Source: Flavobacteriaceae bacterium
GTDB taxonomy: Bacteria; Bacteroidota; Bacteroidia; Flavobacteriales; Flavobacteriaceae
DNA: 64,000 nt
Direction of reading: 5' to 3'
NCBI GenBank assembly: GCA_029243245.1
Contig: JAQWSK010000004.1
Location: forward strand, 1-64,000
Positions 36,726 to 45,329 of the stretch are shown one piece after another. A program made the translations under genes and the position numbers. The number at the start of each line of letters is the position of its first letter. Position 1 is the stretch's first letter. The notes beneath the pieces were generated by a model, which saw nothing but the letters and a program-made list of their open reading frames with translations, was not told the DNA's origin and did not search any database.

Positions 36726-39578
36726 ATGCCGAACAATTATAAATTAAAGAGTGTCTTAATAATAGGTTCAGGGCCTATAATTATTGGTCAAGCCTGCGAA
36801 TTTGATTATTCAGGCACTCAAGCTCTTCGTTCTCTTCGAGAAGATGGAATTGAAACCATTTTGATCAATTCTAACCCTGCAACTATAATGACTGATCCAT
36901 CAATGGCAGATCATGTATACTTAAAACCGTTAACAACTAAATCTATAATTGAAATTTTAAAAAAACATAAGGTTGATGCTGTATTGCCAACCATGGGAGG
37001 TCAAACTGCTCTGAACCTTTGTATAGAAGCTGATGACAAGGGTGTGTGGAAAGATTTTGATGTAAAAATTATAGGTGTAGATATAGATGCAATTCAAATC
37101 ACAGAGGATCGGGAACAGTTTAAACAATTGTTGAAAAAAATTAATATTCCTGTTGCTCCATCTGAAACAGCTAATTCCTTTTTAAAAGGTAAAGAAATTG
37201 CCCAAAAATTTGACTTTCCTTTAGTAATTAGACCATCATTTACACTAGGAGGGACTGGGGCTTCATTTGTTCATAAAGAACAAGACTTTAGCGAACTTCT
37301 TACCCGTGGATTAGAAGCATCTCCAATTCATGAGGTGCTTATTGATAAAGCTTTATTAGGATGGAAAGAATATGAATTAGAATTATTAAGAGACCATAAT
37401 GATAATGTAGTAATTATTTGTACAATAGAAAATATGGATCCAATGGGTATTCATACAGGTGATTCAATAACAGTTGCCCCTGCAATGACTCTTTCTGATC
37501 ATACCTTTCAAATAATGAGAGATATGGCTATCAAGATGATGAGAAGTATTGGAGATTTTGCAGGAGGTTGTAATGTTCAATTTGCTGTTAGCCCTGATGA
37601 AAAAGAGGAAATCATTGCAATAGAAATTAATCCAAGAGTATCTCGTTCTTCAGCATTAGCATCCAAAGCATCGGGTTATCCAATAGCAAAAATAGCTACT
37701 AAACTAGCTATTGGATATGCTTTAGATGAACTAGAAAATCAAATAACAAAATCTACATCAGCTTTGTTTGAGCCAACTTTAGATTATGTTATTGTTAAAA
37801 TTCCACGTTGGAACTTTGATAAATTTGAAGGATCTGATCGTACACTTGGCTTACAAATGAAATCTGTAGGTGAGGTCATGGGAATCGGTAGATCTTTTCA
37901 AGAAGCACTTCACAAAGCCACTCAATCATTAGAGATTAAAAGAAATGGATTAGGTGCAGATGGAAAAGGTTATACTGATTATGATCAAATTTTATATAAA
38001 TTAAAAAACGCTAGTTGGGATAGAGTTTTTGTTATTTATGATGCAATACAAATAGGTGTTCCGCTTACCACAATTCATGATATTACTAAAATAGATATTT
38101 GGTTTTTAAAACAGTATGAAGAATTATTTAAGTTAGAATGTGAAATTTCAAAGTATTCAATAGAAACAATTTCATCATCTATAATGCTAGAAGCTAAACA
38201 GAAAGGTTTTGCTGATCGTCAAATTGCCCACATGTTAAATTGCTTAGAAAGCCAGGTTTATAAAAAGCGTGATAGGTTAGGGATACAACGTGTTTATAAG
38301 TTGGTTGATACATGTGCAGCAGAATTTGCAGCTCAAACACCTTATTATTATTCGACTTTTGAAGAGAAAATGCAAATTGCCGATTCAAAAAAGACATTTA
38401 GTGTTAATGAAAGTTTAGTGAGTAGTAGTAAAAAAATTGTTGTTCTTGGTTCAGGTCCAAACCGTATTGGACAGGGTATTGAATTTGATTATTGTTGCGT
38501 TCATGGTGTTTTAGCTTCAAGCGAAGTTGGCTATGAAACTATAATGATTAATTGTAATCCAGAAACAGTATCAACAGATTTTGATGTGGCTGATAAACTT
38601 TATTTTGAGCCTGTTTTTTGGGAGCATATTTATGATATTATTAGGCATGAAAAACCGTATGGTGTAATTGTTCAGTTGGGGGGACAAACTGCATTAAAAT
38701 TAGCTGAGAAGCTAGATCGCTACGGTATTAAAATTATTGGGACTACGTATAAATCACTTGATTTAGCTGAGGATAGAGGTAGTTTTTCAACCCTTTTAAA
38801 AGAAAATAATATACCATACCCTGATTTTGGAGTTGCCGAAACTGCAGAAGATGCAATTGAATTAACTAAAAAACTTGATTTTCCTATTTTAGTTAGACCA
38901 TCATATGTCCTAGGTGGTCAAGGAATGAAGATTGTAATAAATAAAGAAGATTTAGAAGCTCATGTAGTTGATTTGTTAAGAAAAATTCCCAATAATAAAC
39001 TTTTATTAGATCATTATCTTGATGGTGCTATAGAAGCTGAAGCTGATGCAATATCTGATGGAGAAGATGTTTATATTATTGGAATAATGGAACATATTGA
39101 ACCATGTGGTATTCATTCTGGAGACTCTAATGCCACTTTACCTCCTTTTAATTTAGGAGAATATGTTCTACAACAAATAAAAGATCATACTCATAAAATT
39201 GCATTAGCTTTAAAAACAAAAGGATTGATTAATATTCAATTTGCAATTAAAGATGATAAAGTATACATAATTGAAGCTAATCCCAGAGCATCAAGAACTG
39301 TCCCTTTTATATCAAAAGCTTATAATGAGCCTTATGTTAATTATGCTACTAAAATAATGTTGGGAGACAAAAAAGTAAGCGACTTTAAATTCAATCCAAT
39401 CTTAAAAGGTTATGCTATAAAACAACCTGTTTTTTCATTTAATAAATTTCCTAATGTAAATAAACAGTTAGGTCCTGAAATGAAAAGTACAGGAGAGAGT
39501 ATTTTATTTATTGATGATCTTAAGGATGATGAGTTTTATGACTTATACTCACGAAGAAAGATGTATTTGACTAAATAG
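36726..39578 (+). CDS. carB: Carbamoyl-phosphate synthase large subunit
   Basis: The 950-residue protein makes carbamoyl phosphate from bicarbonate, ATP and ammonia for arginine and pyrimidine synthesis. It has the two tandem ATP-grasp halves, each with a GSGP nucleotide loop (IIGSGPIIIGQACEFDYSG near residue 11 and VLGSGPNRIGQGIEFDYC near 577), metal/ATP sites EINPRVSRSSALASKASGYP and EANPRASRTVPFISKA, and a connecting helical domain. It stops about 120 residues earlier than the E. coli protein, just after the second ATP-grasp domain, so the C-terminal allosteric (MGS-like) domain is missing. I believe this short form is normal in Flavobacteriia. The small subunit CarA is not in the window. 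Confidence 0.96.
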   Translation: MPNNYKLKSVLIIGSGPIIIGQACEFDYSGTQALRSLREDGIETILINSNPATIMTDPSMADHVYLKPLTTKSIIEILKKHKVDAVLPTMGGQTALNLCIEADDKGVWKDFDVKIIGVDIDAIQITEDREQFKQLLKKINIPVAPSETANSFLKGKEIAQKFDFPLVIRPSFTLGGTGASFVHKEQDFSELLTRGLEASPIHEVLIDKALLGWKEYELELLRDHNDNVVIICTIENMDPMGIHTGDSITVAPAMTLSDHTFQIMRDMAIKMMRSIGDFAGGCNVQFAVSPDEKEEIIAIEINPRVSRSSALASKASGYPIAKIATKLAIGYALDELENQITKSTSALFEPTLDYVIVKIPRWNFDKFEGSDRTLGLQMKSVGEVMGIGRSFQEALHKATQSLEIKRNGLGADGKGYTDYDQILYKLKNASWDRVFVIYDAIQIGVPLTTIHDITKIDIWFLKQYEELFKLECEISKYSIETISSSIMLEAKQKGFADRQIAHMLNCLESQVYKKRDRLGIQRVYKLVDTCAAEFAAQTPYYYSTFEEKMQIADSKKTFSVNESLVSSSKKIVVLGSGPNRIGQGIEFDYCCVHGVLASSEVGYETIMINCNPETVSTDFDVADKLYFEPVFWEHIYDIIRHEKPYGVIVQLGGQTALKLAEKLDRYGIKIIGTTYKSLDLAEDRGSFSTLLKENNIPYPDFGVAETAEDAIELTKKLDFPILVRPSYVLGGQGMKIVINKEDLEAHVVDLLRKIPNNKLLLDHYLDGAIEAEADAISDGEDVYIIGIMEHIEPCGIHSGDSNATLPPFNLGEYVLQQIKDHTHKIALALKTKGLINIQFAIKDDKVYIIEANPRASRTVPFISKAYNEPYVNYATKIMLGDKKVSDFKFNPILKGYAIKQPVFSFNKFPNVNKQLGPEMKSTGESILFIDDLKDDEFYDLYSRRKMYLTK

Positions 39579-39583
39579 GATTA

Positions 39584-41020
39584 CTATTTTTCAATTATTT
39601 TAAAATCAGGAATTTCTAAAAATAATCTTTGTTCTTTTTCCATTTCAGGATCAACTATTCTGTTTTCAATTAGATTGTCCTGGATAAAAGCTAATCGTCC
39701 ATTACCATTGATTAAATTTATGGTTGTTGAAAATAGTGGTTCTCCTGGACTTCCTAAAACACCTAATTGCGAGACACTCTCTTTTAGAGTATAATCAGGA
39801 TTTAATCCATCAGTATAATCAGAGAATCCAGCACTGTTGGCAATCGCCAAAACAATTGGCTGCATTGCATATTTATGATTTGGATTCTTATTACCATCAT
39901 TATCTATATAGTCATAAATAGTTATTGAACCTACATTTTTACCAGTAGTTGTATCTCCAATTTGAATTACTTCTATGTGTGAAGCTAAGCCATTAATTAA
40001 TAGTTCACTTGCAGAAGCACTCTCACTAGTTGTTAACACATAGAGTCTTTCCATATTAATACTGTTCAAAGCCATACCGTTAGATAGCGAACCTACAAAA
40101 TAATCAATCAAAGATTCCGGATCTCTTTCATTCCAATATTCATTAAGCTTAGTATTCCAATTTTGTTTTGAAAAAACTTCACCGGTAAACTGACCAGTTA
40201 TCAGGCTAGATAATACAATGCAATTACTAATTGACCCCCCCCGGTTATATCTTAAGTCTAGAACTAGATCTGATATGTTTTCAGATTTAAAATTGGCAAA
40301 AACATCATTTAATTCATCATCGTAATTTGAGACAAATTGATTATACATTAAATATCCAATTTTATTTGATCCAGATTCAATTGTTTTAAAAATATGCACC
40401 GGATTTTTTTCAAAATTTTCCTCTTTAGTTAGTGTTATATCTCGACCGGTGGGACTAAAGCTTCCATTATCAAATGTAGAAAGACTAATAGTATAAGTCA
40501 TCTCATCACTAAATAATAACTCTCTATAATTACTAACTGTTAAATTAAAACCATTAACTACAGTAAAAAAATCTCCTCTTAGAATATTTTTAGCTGAAGC
40601 ATCGGATTCTGGATGAACATACTTTATATAAGCAACTAATTCTTCGCACCCACTGCATTGGCGAGTTAGGCCAAACTCTAACCCATTAGATGCCACAATT
40701 CCTTGTAATGAGTTTTCTAGCGCAACATAATCATCAACTATCCAGCTATACCTATCTCCAGAATACAATAGAAGATCAAAAAATGATTCAGGATTGGAGT
40801 TTTGGGATATAAATTGAGTATACATGTTTTGATTTTCAACCATACTGTCAGCAAGATTTGGAACATCAGCTTGCCAGTAATAGAAATCATTTAAACCTTT
40901 CCAAATAAAATCACTAATTTCAAGATCATCACTTAATTCAATTAAACTATCATCTTTGTCTTTTGAACATCCAAAATGGATAAATAAAATTAAGATTAAT
41001 GTGTATTTTAAAAATTTCAT
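39584..41020 (-). CDS. S41 family peptidase, lipoprotein
   Basis: I start at the ATG at 41020: the residues from there give a lipoprotein signal with Cys18 in FIHFGCSKDKDD, and the start then lies 4 bases after purB stops instead of overlapping it. The 478-residue product has a PDZ-like region in its first half (YIKYVHPESDASAKNILRGDFFTVVNG) and an S41 catalytic domain with LVLDLRYNRGG, nucleophile Ser in TSESASASELL and Lys in TTTGKNVGS. It is probably an envelope protease of the C-terminal processing type, anchored in the inner leaflet of the outer membrane or at the surface. Its substrate is unknown. Probably co-transcribed with purB. Confidence 0.88.
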   Translation of the reverse strand: MKFLKYTLILILFIHFGCSKDKDDSLIELSDDLEISDFIWKGLNDFYYWQADVPNLADSMVENQNMYTQFISQNSNPESFFDLLLYSGDRYSWIVDDYVALENSLQGIVASNGLEFGLTRQCSGCEELVAYIKYVHPESDASAKNILRGDFFTVVNGFNLTVSNYRELLFSDEMTYTISLSTFDNGSFSPTGRDITLTKEENFEKNPVHIFKTIESGSNKIGYLMYNQFVSNYDDELNDVFANFKSENISDLVLDLRYNRGGSISNCIVLSSLITGQFTGEVFSKQNWNTKLNEYWNERDPESLIDYFVGSLSNGMALNSINMERLYVLTTSESASASELLINGLASHIEVIQIGDTTTGKNVGSITIYDYIDNDGNKNPNHKYAMQPIVLAIANSAGFSDYTDGLNPDYTLKESVSQLGVLGSPGEPLFSTTINLINGNGRLAFIQDNLIENRIVDPEMEKEQRLFLEIPDFKIIEK

Positions 41021-41024
41021 TGAT

Positions 41025-42368
41025 TTATATTCCAGTGTAATTAAATGGACTAATTGCTTTAAGTTCATTTTTTACAGAATCGCTTATATCTAAACTATTT
41101 ATAAAATTAGACATACTTTCTTTAGTTATCTTCTCATTTGTTCTTGTTAAATCTTTTAAAACTTCATAAGCATTAGGATATCTTTCTCTTCTTAAAATTG
41201 TTTGAACACCTTCTGCTACAACAGCCCAGTTATTATCTAAATCCTCATCAATTTTTTTAGTATTAATCAAAAGCTTTGATAGTCCTATAAATGTAGATTT
41301 AAGGGCAATAATTGTATGACCTAAAGGGATACCAATATTTCTTAAAACAGTACTGTCAGTTAAATCACGTTGAAGTCTTGAAATTGGAAGTTTTTCTGAA
41401 AAAAAACTAAAGGTTGCATTGGCAAGGCCAAGGTTTCCTTCAGAATTCTCAAAATCTATAGGGTTAACTTTATGTGGCATAGCCGAAGAACCTATTTCAT
41501 CATCATTGATCTTTTGTTTGAAATAATCCATTGAAATATATGACCAAATATCGCGATTAAAGTCAATTAATATTGTATTTATTCTCCTTAAGGAATCACA
41601 AAGAGCAGCAAATGAATCATAATGTTCTATTTGAGTTGTTGGAAATGAGTGCTTTAAACCAAGATTTATTTCAACAAAGTTGGTTGCAAATTTTTTCCAA
41701 TCTATATTTGGAAATGCTAAATTATGGGCATTAAAATTACCAGTTGCACCTCCAAATTTAGCTGAATGTGGTACTTGTAAAAGAAATACTTTTTGATTTT
41801 CAATTCGTTCAATAAACACCATAAATTCTTTTCCCAATTTTGATGGTGAAGCTGGTTGACCATGGGTTCTTGCAAGAATTGACACATCTTTAAAATCTTC
41901 TGCCATCAAAGACATTTTAGTTAATACTTCTTCTAATTCAGGTAGATAAACTTTTTTAATTACTTCTTTTATGGATAATGGAATTGCAGTATTATTTATG
42001 TCTTGTGAGGTCAAACCAAAGTGTATAAATTCTTTATAATCTTGTAAATCAAGCTTATCGAACTCTTGTTTTATAAAGTATTCAACTGCTTTTACATCAT
42101 GATTGGTTTTTTTTTCAATTTCTTTAATAGCTATAGCATCATCAGTGCTGAAATGCTTATAGATAGCTTGAAGATCTTCGAATAATAAATGGTTAAATTT
42201 AGATAATTGAGGTAATGGTAATTTGCAAAGTGAAATAAAATACTCTATTTCAATTTTAACCCTATATTTAATTAAAGCCTCCTCAGAAAAAAAAATTGAT
42301 AGAGCTTTTGTTTTAGATCTATACCTCCCATCAATAGGAGAAATCGCATTTAATACTGTTAGCAACAT
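41025..42368 (-). CDS. purB: Adenylosuccinate lyase
   Basis: The 447-residue enzyme releases fumarate from SAICAR and adenylosuccinate in purine synthesis. It shows the fumarase/aspartase signature GSSAMPHKVNPIDFENSEGN (about 289-308), the early ISPIDGRYRSK and the His in ARTHGQPASPSKLG. Length is normal. A CAAAGATA box (minus-strand TATCTTTG) at 42390-42397 is a possible -7 element, but no clear -33 TTG stands at the right distance. It is followed by the S41 lipoprotein gene. Confidence 0.96.
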   Translation of the reverse strand: MLLTVLNAISPIDGRYRSKTKALSIFFSEEALIKYRVKIEIEYFISLCKLPLPQLSKFNHLLFEDLQAIYKHFSTDDAIAIKEIEKKTNHDVKAVEYFIKQEFDKLDLQDYKEFIHFGLTSQDINNTAIPLSIKEVIKKVYLPELEEVLTKMSLMAEDFKDVSILARTHGQPASPSKLGKEFMVFIERIENQKVFLLQVPHSAKFGGATGNFNAHNLAFPNIDWKKFATNFVEINLGLKHSFPTTQIEHYDSFAALCDSLRRINTILIDFNRDIWSYISMDYFKQKINDDEIGSSAMPHKVNPIDFENSEGNLGLANATFSFFSEKLPISRLQRDLTDSTVLRNIGIPLGHTIIALKSTFIGLSKLLINTKKIDEDLDNNWAVVAEGVQTILRRERYPNAYEVLKDLTRTNEKITKESMSNFINSLDISDSVKNELKAISPFNYTGI

Positions 42369-42421
42369 TTTTTAATATAAATTAAGTTGCAAAGATACAT
42401 TTCTTTTAATTTATAAGTAAA

Positions 42422-43189
42422 TTATTGAGTTCCTTGCAGTATTCTAAATTCTTCATAACACGAACTAATTGCTTCCAAAACTTGTAAATCATTAGATTCT
42501 TTTATGAATGAATCAGAATAATTACAATTTCGAATAATTTCTTCTAAGTCAATTTTCTTTATTCCAAGTAATTGAACCAAAACTTCTCTATCAAATTTAG
42601 AGACTAGCAAGTTTTTAATTTCATCATCTGCTCTCATTTGTTTTAATTTTCTTAATTGTTTTGGATTTTTCCCAAAAAGATTGTTAAGGAAATCTACAGG
42701 ATTAAATAAGGCCCCTAGAGCTCTACTAATAGCCCCTTTGTTTCTATTTCCTGCTTCATAACCTGAGTTTGAAAGACCTGAGATACTATATCTTCTTGAA
42801 GAATTGATAGGTACTTTTTTAGCATCAATTTCTAAATAACCTGTAAGCTGATATGGACGTAAAATAATTTCTTCTAGTGCAAAAGCTAAACCAGTTAATC
42901 TAAATTTTGATTTGCCGAATTTTATCATATCACCTGTTACTGAAACTTTTAATGGCTTATAGCCTACATAAGAAAAATATAGAGTATCATTAACGGATGC
43001 TTCAATTTCAAATTCACCTTTTTGATTTGTGATTGTTCCGATTACCCGTGATAAATTAATAACATGAACATTTAGCATTGGAGCTTCGGTAATCTCATTT
43101 TCAACAAATCCTTTAATAAGTTTGGATTGCTCTTGAGCCATTAATGAAAAATAGCTTATAAAAAAAATTAAGTAAAAAATACACTTCAT
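42422..43189 (-). CDS. Secreted CarboxypepD_reg-like domain protein
   Basis: The 255-residue product has a signal peptide (first 18 residues, ending in MAQ), then a carboxypeptidase-regulatory-like beta sandwich (about 22-105): KGFVENEITEAPMLNVHVINLS, GTITNQKGEFEIEA and DTLYFSYVGYKP, the usual pattern. The second half is Lys/Arg-rich and helical and unrecognised. The domain is common in Bacteroidota outer-membrane and surface proteins; a biochemical role cannot be given. A minus-strand TATATTTG box at 43222-43229 may be its promoter. Confidence 0.8.
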   Translation of the reverse strand: MKCIFYLIFFISYFSLMAQEQSKLIKGFVENEITEAPMLNVHVINLSRVIGTITNQKGEFEIEASVNDTLYFSYVGYKPLKVSVTGDMIKFGKSKFRLTGLAFALEEIILRPYQLTGYLEIDAKKVPINSSRRYSISGLSNSGYEAGNRNKGAISRALGALFNPVDFLNNLFGKNPKQLRKLKQMRADDEIKNLLVSKFDREVLVQLLGIKKIDLEEIIRNCNYSDSFIKESNDLQVLEAISSCYEEFRILQGTQ

Positions 43190-43250
43190 TGTTTATAGCG
43201 AAAAAATAGTTAAGACACATACAAATATAAAGGTCTTTACTTCTATATTT

Positions 43251-43832
43251 TTAGAGATTTAGTTTTATTAAATAATTAAGTAGTTTTTTTAAAGCAATTC
43301 CTCTATGACTTATTTGATTCTTTTCCTTTACACTTAACTCTGCAAAAGTCTTGTCTGAAACATTAGGTTTAAAAATTGAATCATATCCAAATCCACCACG
43401 TCCTATAGGTAAATTTAAAATTTGACCTTTTACAATTCCTTCAAATAATTTATGATTGTTGTCTAGAATTAATGATATACATGTTCTGAACTGTCCAGAC
43501 CTATTGATTTCTGTTCTCATTTTTTTTAAAACTAAATCAATATTTTTTTTTGAATTTGTAGGTTTACCAGCATAACGAGAAGAAAAAACACCCGGTTCTC
43601 CATTTAGGCAATCAATTTCAAGCCCTGTATCATCTGAAAAACAATTATATCCGTAATTAATTTTTACATGTTTTGATTTAATCAATGCGTTTTCAGAAAT
43701 TGTTTTTCCCGTTTCTTTAATCTCTTCAAAGCATCCAATATCATTTAAACTTAAAATTCTAATCGATTTTGGTATAAAAGTTTTTATTTCGTTGATTTTA
43801 TTTTGATTATTAGTAGCAAAAACTAAAGTCAT
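43251..43832 (-). CDS. rdgB: Non-canonical purine NTP pyrophosphatase (RdgB/HAM1 family)
   Basis: The enzyme cleaves ITP, dITP and XTP to monophosphates and keeps damaged purines out of nucleic acids. It shows the family start LVFATNNQNKINEI, the catalytic segment FSDDTGLEIDCLNGEPG (about 62-78), SSRYAGK and GRGGFGYDSIF, then SHRGIALKKL near the end. I start it at the ATG at 43832, which gives MTLVFATNN and places it 1 base after the rlmH stop; a longer frame from 43856 would overlap rlmH by 23 bases. The two form an operon. Confidence 0.93.
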   Translation of the reverse strand: MTLVFATNNQNKINEIKTFIPKSIRILSLNDIGCFEEIKETGKTISENALIKSKHVKINYGYNCFSDDTGLEIDCLNGEPGVFSSRYAGKPTNSKKNIDLVLKKMRTEINRSGQFRTCISLILDNNHKLFEGIVKGQILNLPIGRGGFGYDSIFKPNVSDKTFAELSVKEKNQISHRGIALKKLLNYLIKLNL

Positions 43833-43833
43833 T

Positions 43834-44307
43834 TTATATGTGGTGATATTTTTCATTTTTTAAAATAGTATGTGCTCGATACATTTGTTCACAAAAAAAT
43901 AATCTAGTCATTTGATGAGTAAAGGTCATTTTTGAGAGAGATAATTTTTGATGCTTCAATAAATAAATAGACTTTGAAAACCCATAGGCCCCGCCTATAA
44001 CAAAAACTATTCGTTTGTAATTAGCATTGTATTTTTTATTCAAGTATTCAGCAAATTCATTTGAATTTAACAAAACACCTCCTTCATCGAGTAAGATACA
44101 TAAATCTCCATTTTGCAATTCTTTTTGAATTAATATTCCTTCTTTTTCTTTTTGCTCTTTGGGAGATAATTTTTTTATGTTTTTATTCTCAGAAATATTA
44201 ATAGTCGAAAATTTTATATAATGATTTATTCTTAGCTCATAATCATTTAACAAGTTTTTTATATTATGATCTTTAGTCTTATTTACCGTCAATAAAATAA
44301 TCTTCAT
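43834..44307 (-). CDS. rlmH: 23S rRNA pseudouridine-1915 N3-methyltransferase RlmH
   Basis: The 157-residue SPOUT enzyme methylates pseudouridine 1915 in 23S rRNA. It has the start MKIILLTVNKTKD, the LDEGG strand (about 75-79), the cofactor knot IVFVIGGAYGFSK (about 100-112) and the end KMTFTHQMTRLFFCEQMYRAHTI with HH near the terminus. Length is typical. It is first in the operon with rdgB and divergent from the YihY gene. Confidence 0.94.
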   Translation of the reverse strand: MKIILLTVNKTKDHNIKNLLNDYELRINHYIKFSTINISENKNIKKLSPKEQKEKEGILIQKELQNGDLCILLDEGGVLLNSNEFAEYLNKKYNANYKRIVFVIGGAYGFSKSIYLLKHQKLSLSKMTFTHQMTRLFFCEQMYRAHTILKNEKYHHI

Positions 44308-44388
44308 AGTGTAAAAATAATGTAGATAAAATAATTAACACATTTAAAATATATAATTCCATACTATATTTGAATAAAAGAAAACATT

Positions 44389-45303
44389 GTGAGAGATAGA
44401 CTTAAAAATATTCCTTTATTAAAATCAATAATAGAATTTATAGATTCTATTAAATTACCAGGCTTTAATGGGTTTTCTTTTTATGATTTAATTGAAATGT
44501 ATTTTTTGGGAATTGTGAAAGGTGCTTTAACAGCTAGAGCTGGAAGTATATCCTTTAGCTTTTTTATGGCTATTTTTCCATTCCTTCTATTTATTTTAAA
44601 TCTTATTCCTTTTATTCCCATAGAGAATTTTGATTCAATTTTATTGAATTTCATTGAGATATTATTGCCAAACGATAGTCAAGGGTTTTTTTCTGAAATT
44701 TTTCAAGATATTCAGAATAAGCCAAGAGGTGGATTGTTGTCTTCTGTATTTTTATTATCAGTTATTCTTACTGCTAATGGAGTGAGTGTAATATTTGCAG
44801 GTTTTGAAGAGTCCTATCATATTGAGCTTTCAAGAAATTTTTTTAAACAATACCTTTATTCTATGGGCGTGGCAGTGTTATTGGCTTTTACTCTATTATT
44901 AGCTGTTGTTGTCGCAGTTTATTTTGAGATTTACATATTTAACAATATTAAACAGCTTCTTCAAAACACTGTAAATTGGATAAGACTTGGTCAATCATTC
45001 TTTTATATTGTACTTACATATTTTTCAGTTTCTATTTTATATTACTTTGGAACTATTGAGGGAAGAAAGTCAAAGTTTTTCTCTCCAGGAGCATTGATGA
45101 CAACTTTATTGATAATGCTTACAACATGGTTTTTTGGTATTTATATTGAAAATTTTTCTACTTATAATCAATTATATGGCTCAATTGGAGCATTATTAAT
45201 TTTTATGCTTTATATATGGTTGAATTCAAATGTGCTTCTTTTGGGGTTTGAATTAAACGCAACTCTTATGCGATTAAAAAATGAAGTTCCAAAAAAAGAA
45301 TAA
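44389..45303 (+). CDS. YihY/BrkB family membrane protein
   Basis: The 304-residue product has about six transmembrane segments and the family motifs AGSISFSFFMAIFPFLLFILNLIPF (about 55-78), a TANGVSVIFAGFEESYHIE segment and a late YGSIGALLIFMLYIWLNSNVLLLGFELNA. It starts with GTG; no ATG is available nearby. The older name tRNase BN for this family is wrong, and its role (envelope, perhaps transport) is unsettled. A TATATTTG box at 44365-44372 could be its promoter, but no -33 TTG is evident. The priA gene follows 26 bases later. Confidence 0.88.
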   Translation: MRDRLKNIPLLKSIIEFIDSIKLPGFNGFSFYDLIEMYFLGIVKGALTARAGSISFSFFMAIFPFLLFILNLIPFIPIENFDSILLNFIEILLPNDSQGFFSEIFQDIQNKPRGGLLSSVFLLSVILTANGVSVIFAGFEESYHIELSRNFFKQYLYSMGVAVLLAFTLLLAVVVAVYFEIYIFNNIKQLLQNTVNWIRLGQSFFYIVLTYFSVSILYYFGTIEGRKSKFFSPGALMTTLLIMLTTWFFGIYIENFSTYNQLYGSIGALLIFMLYIWLNSNVLLLGFELNATLMRLKNEVPKKE

Positions 45304-45329
45304 GACATGAACATTCACTAGTTTTGAAT

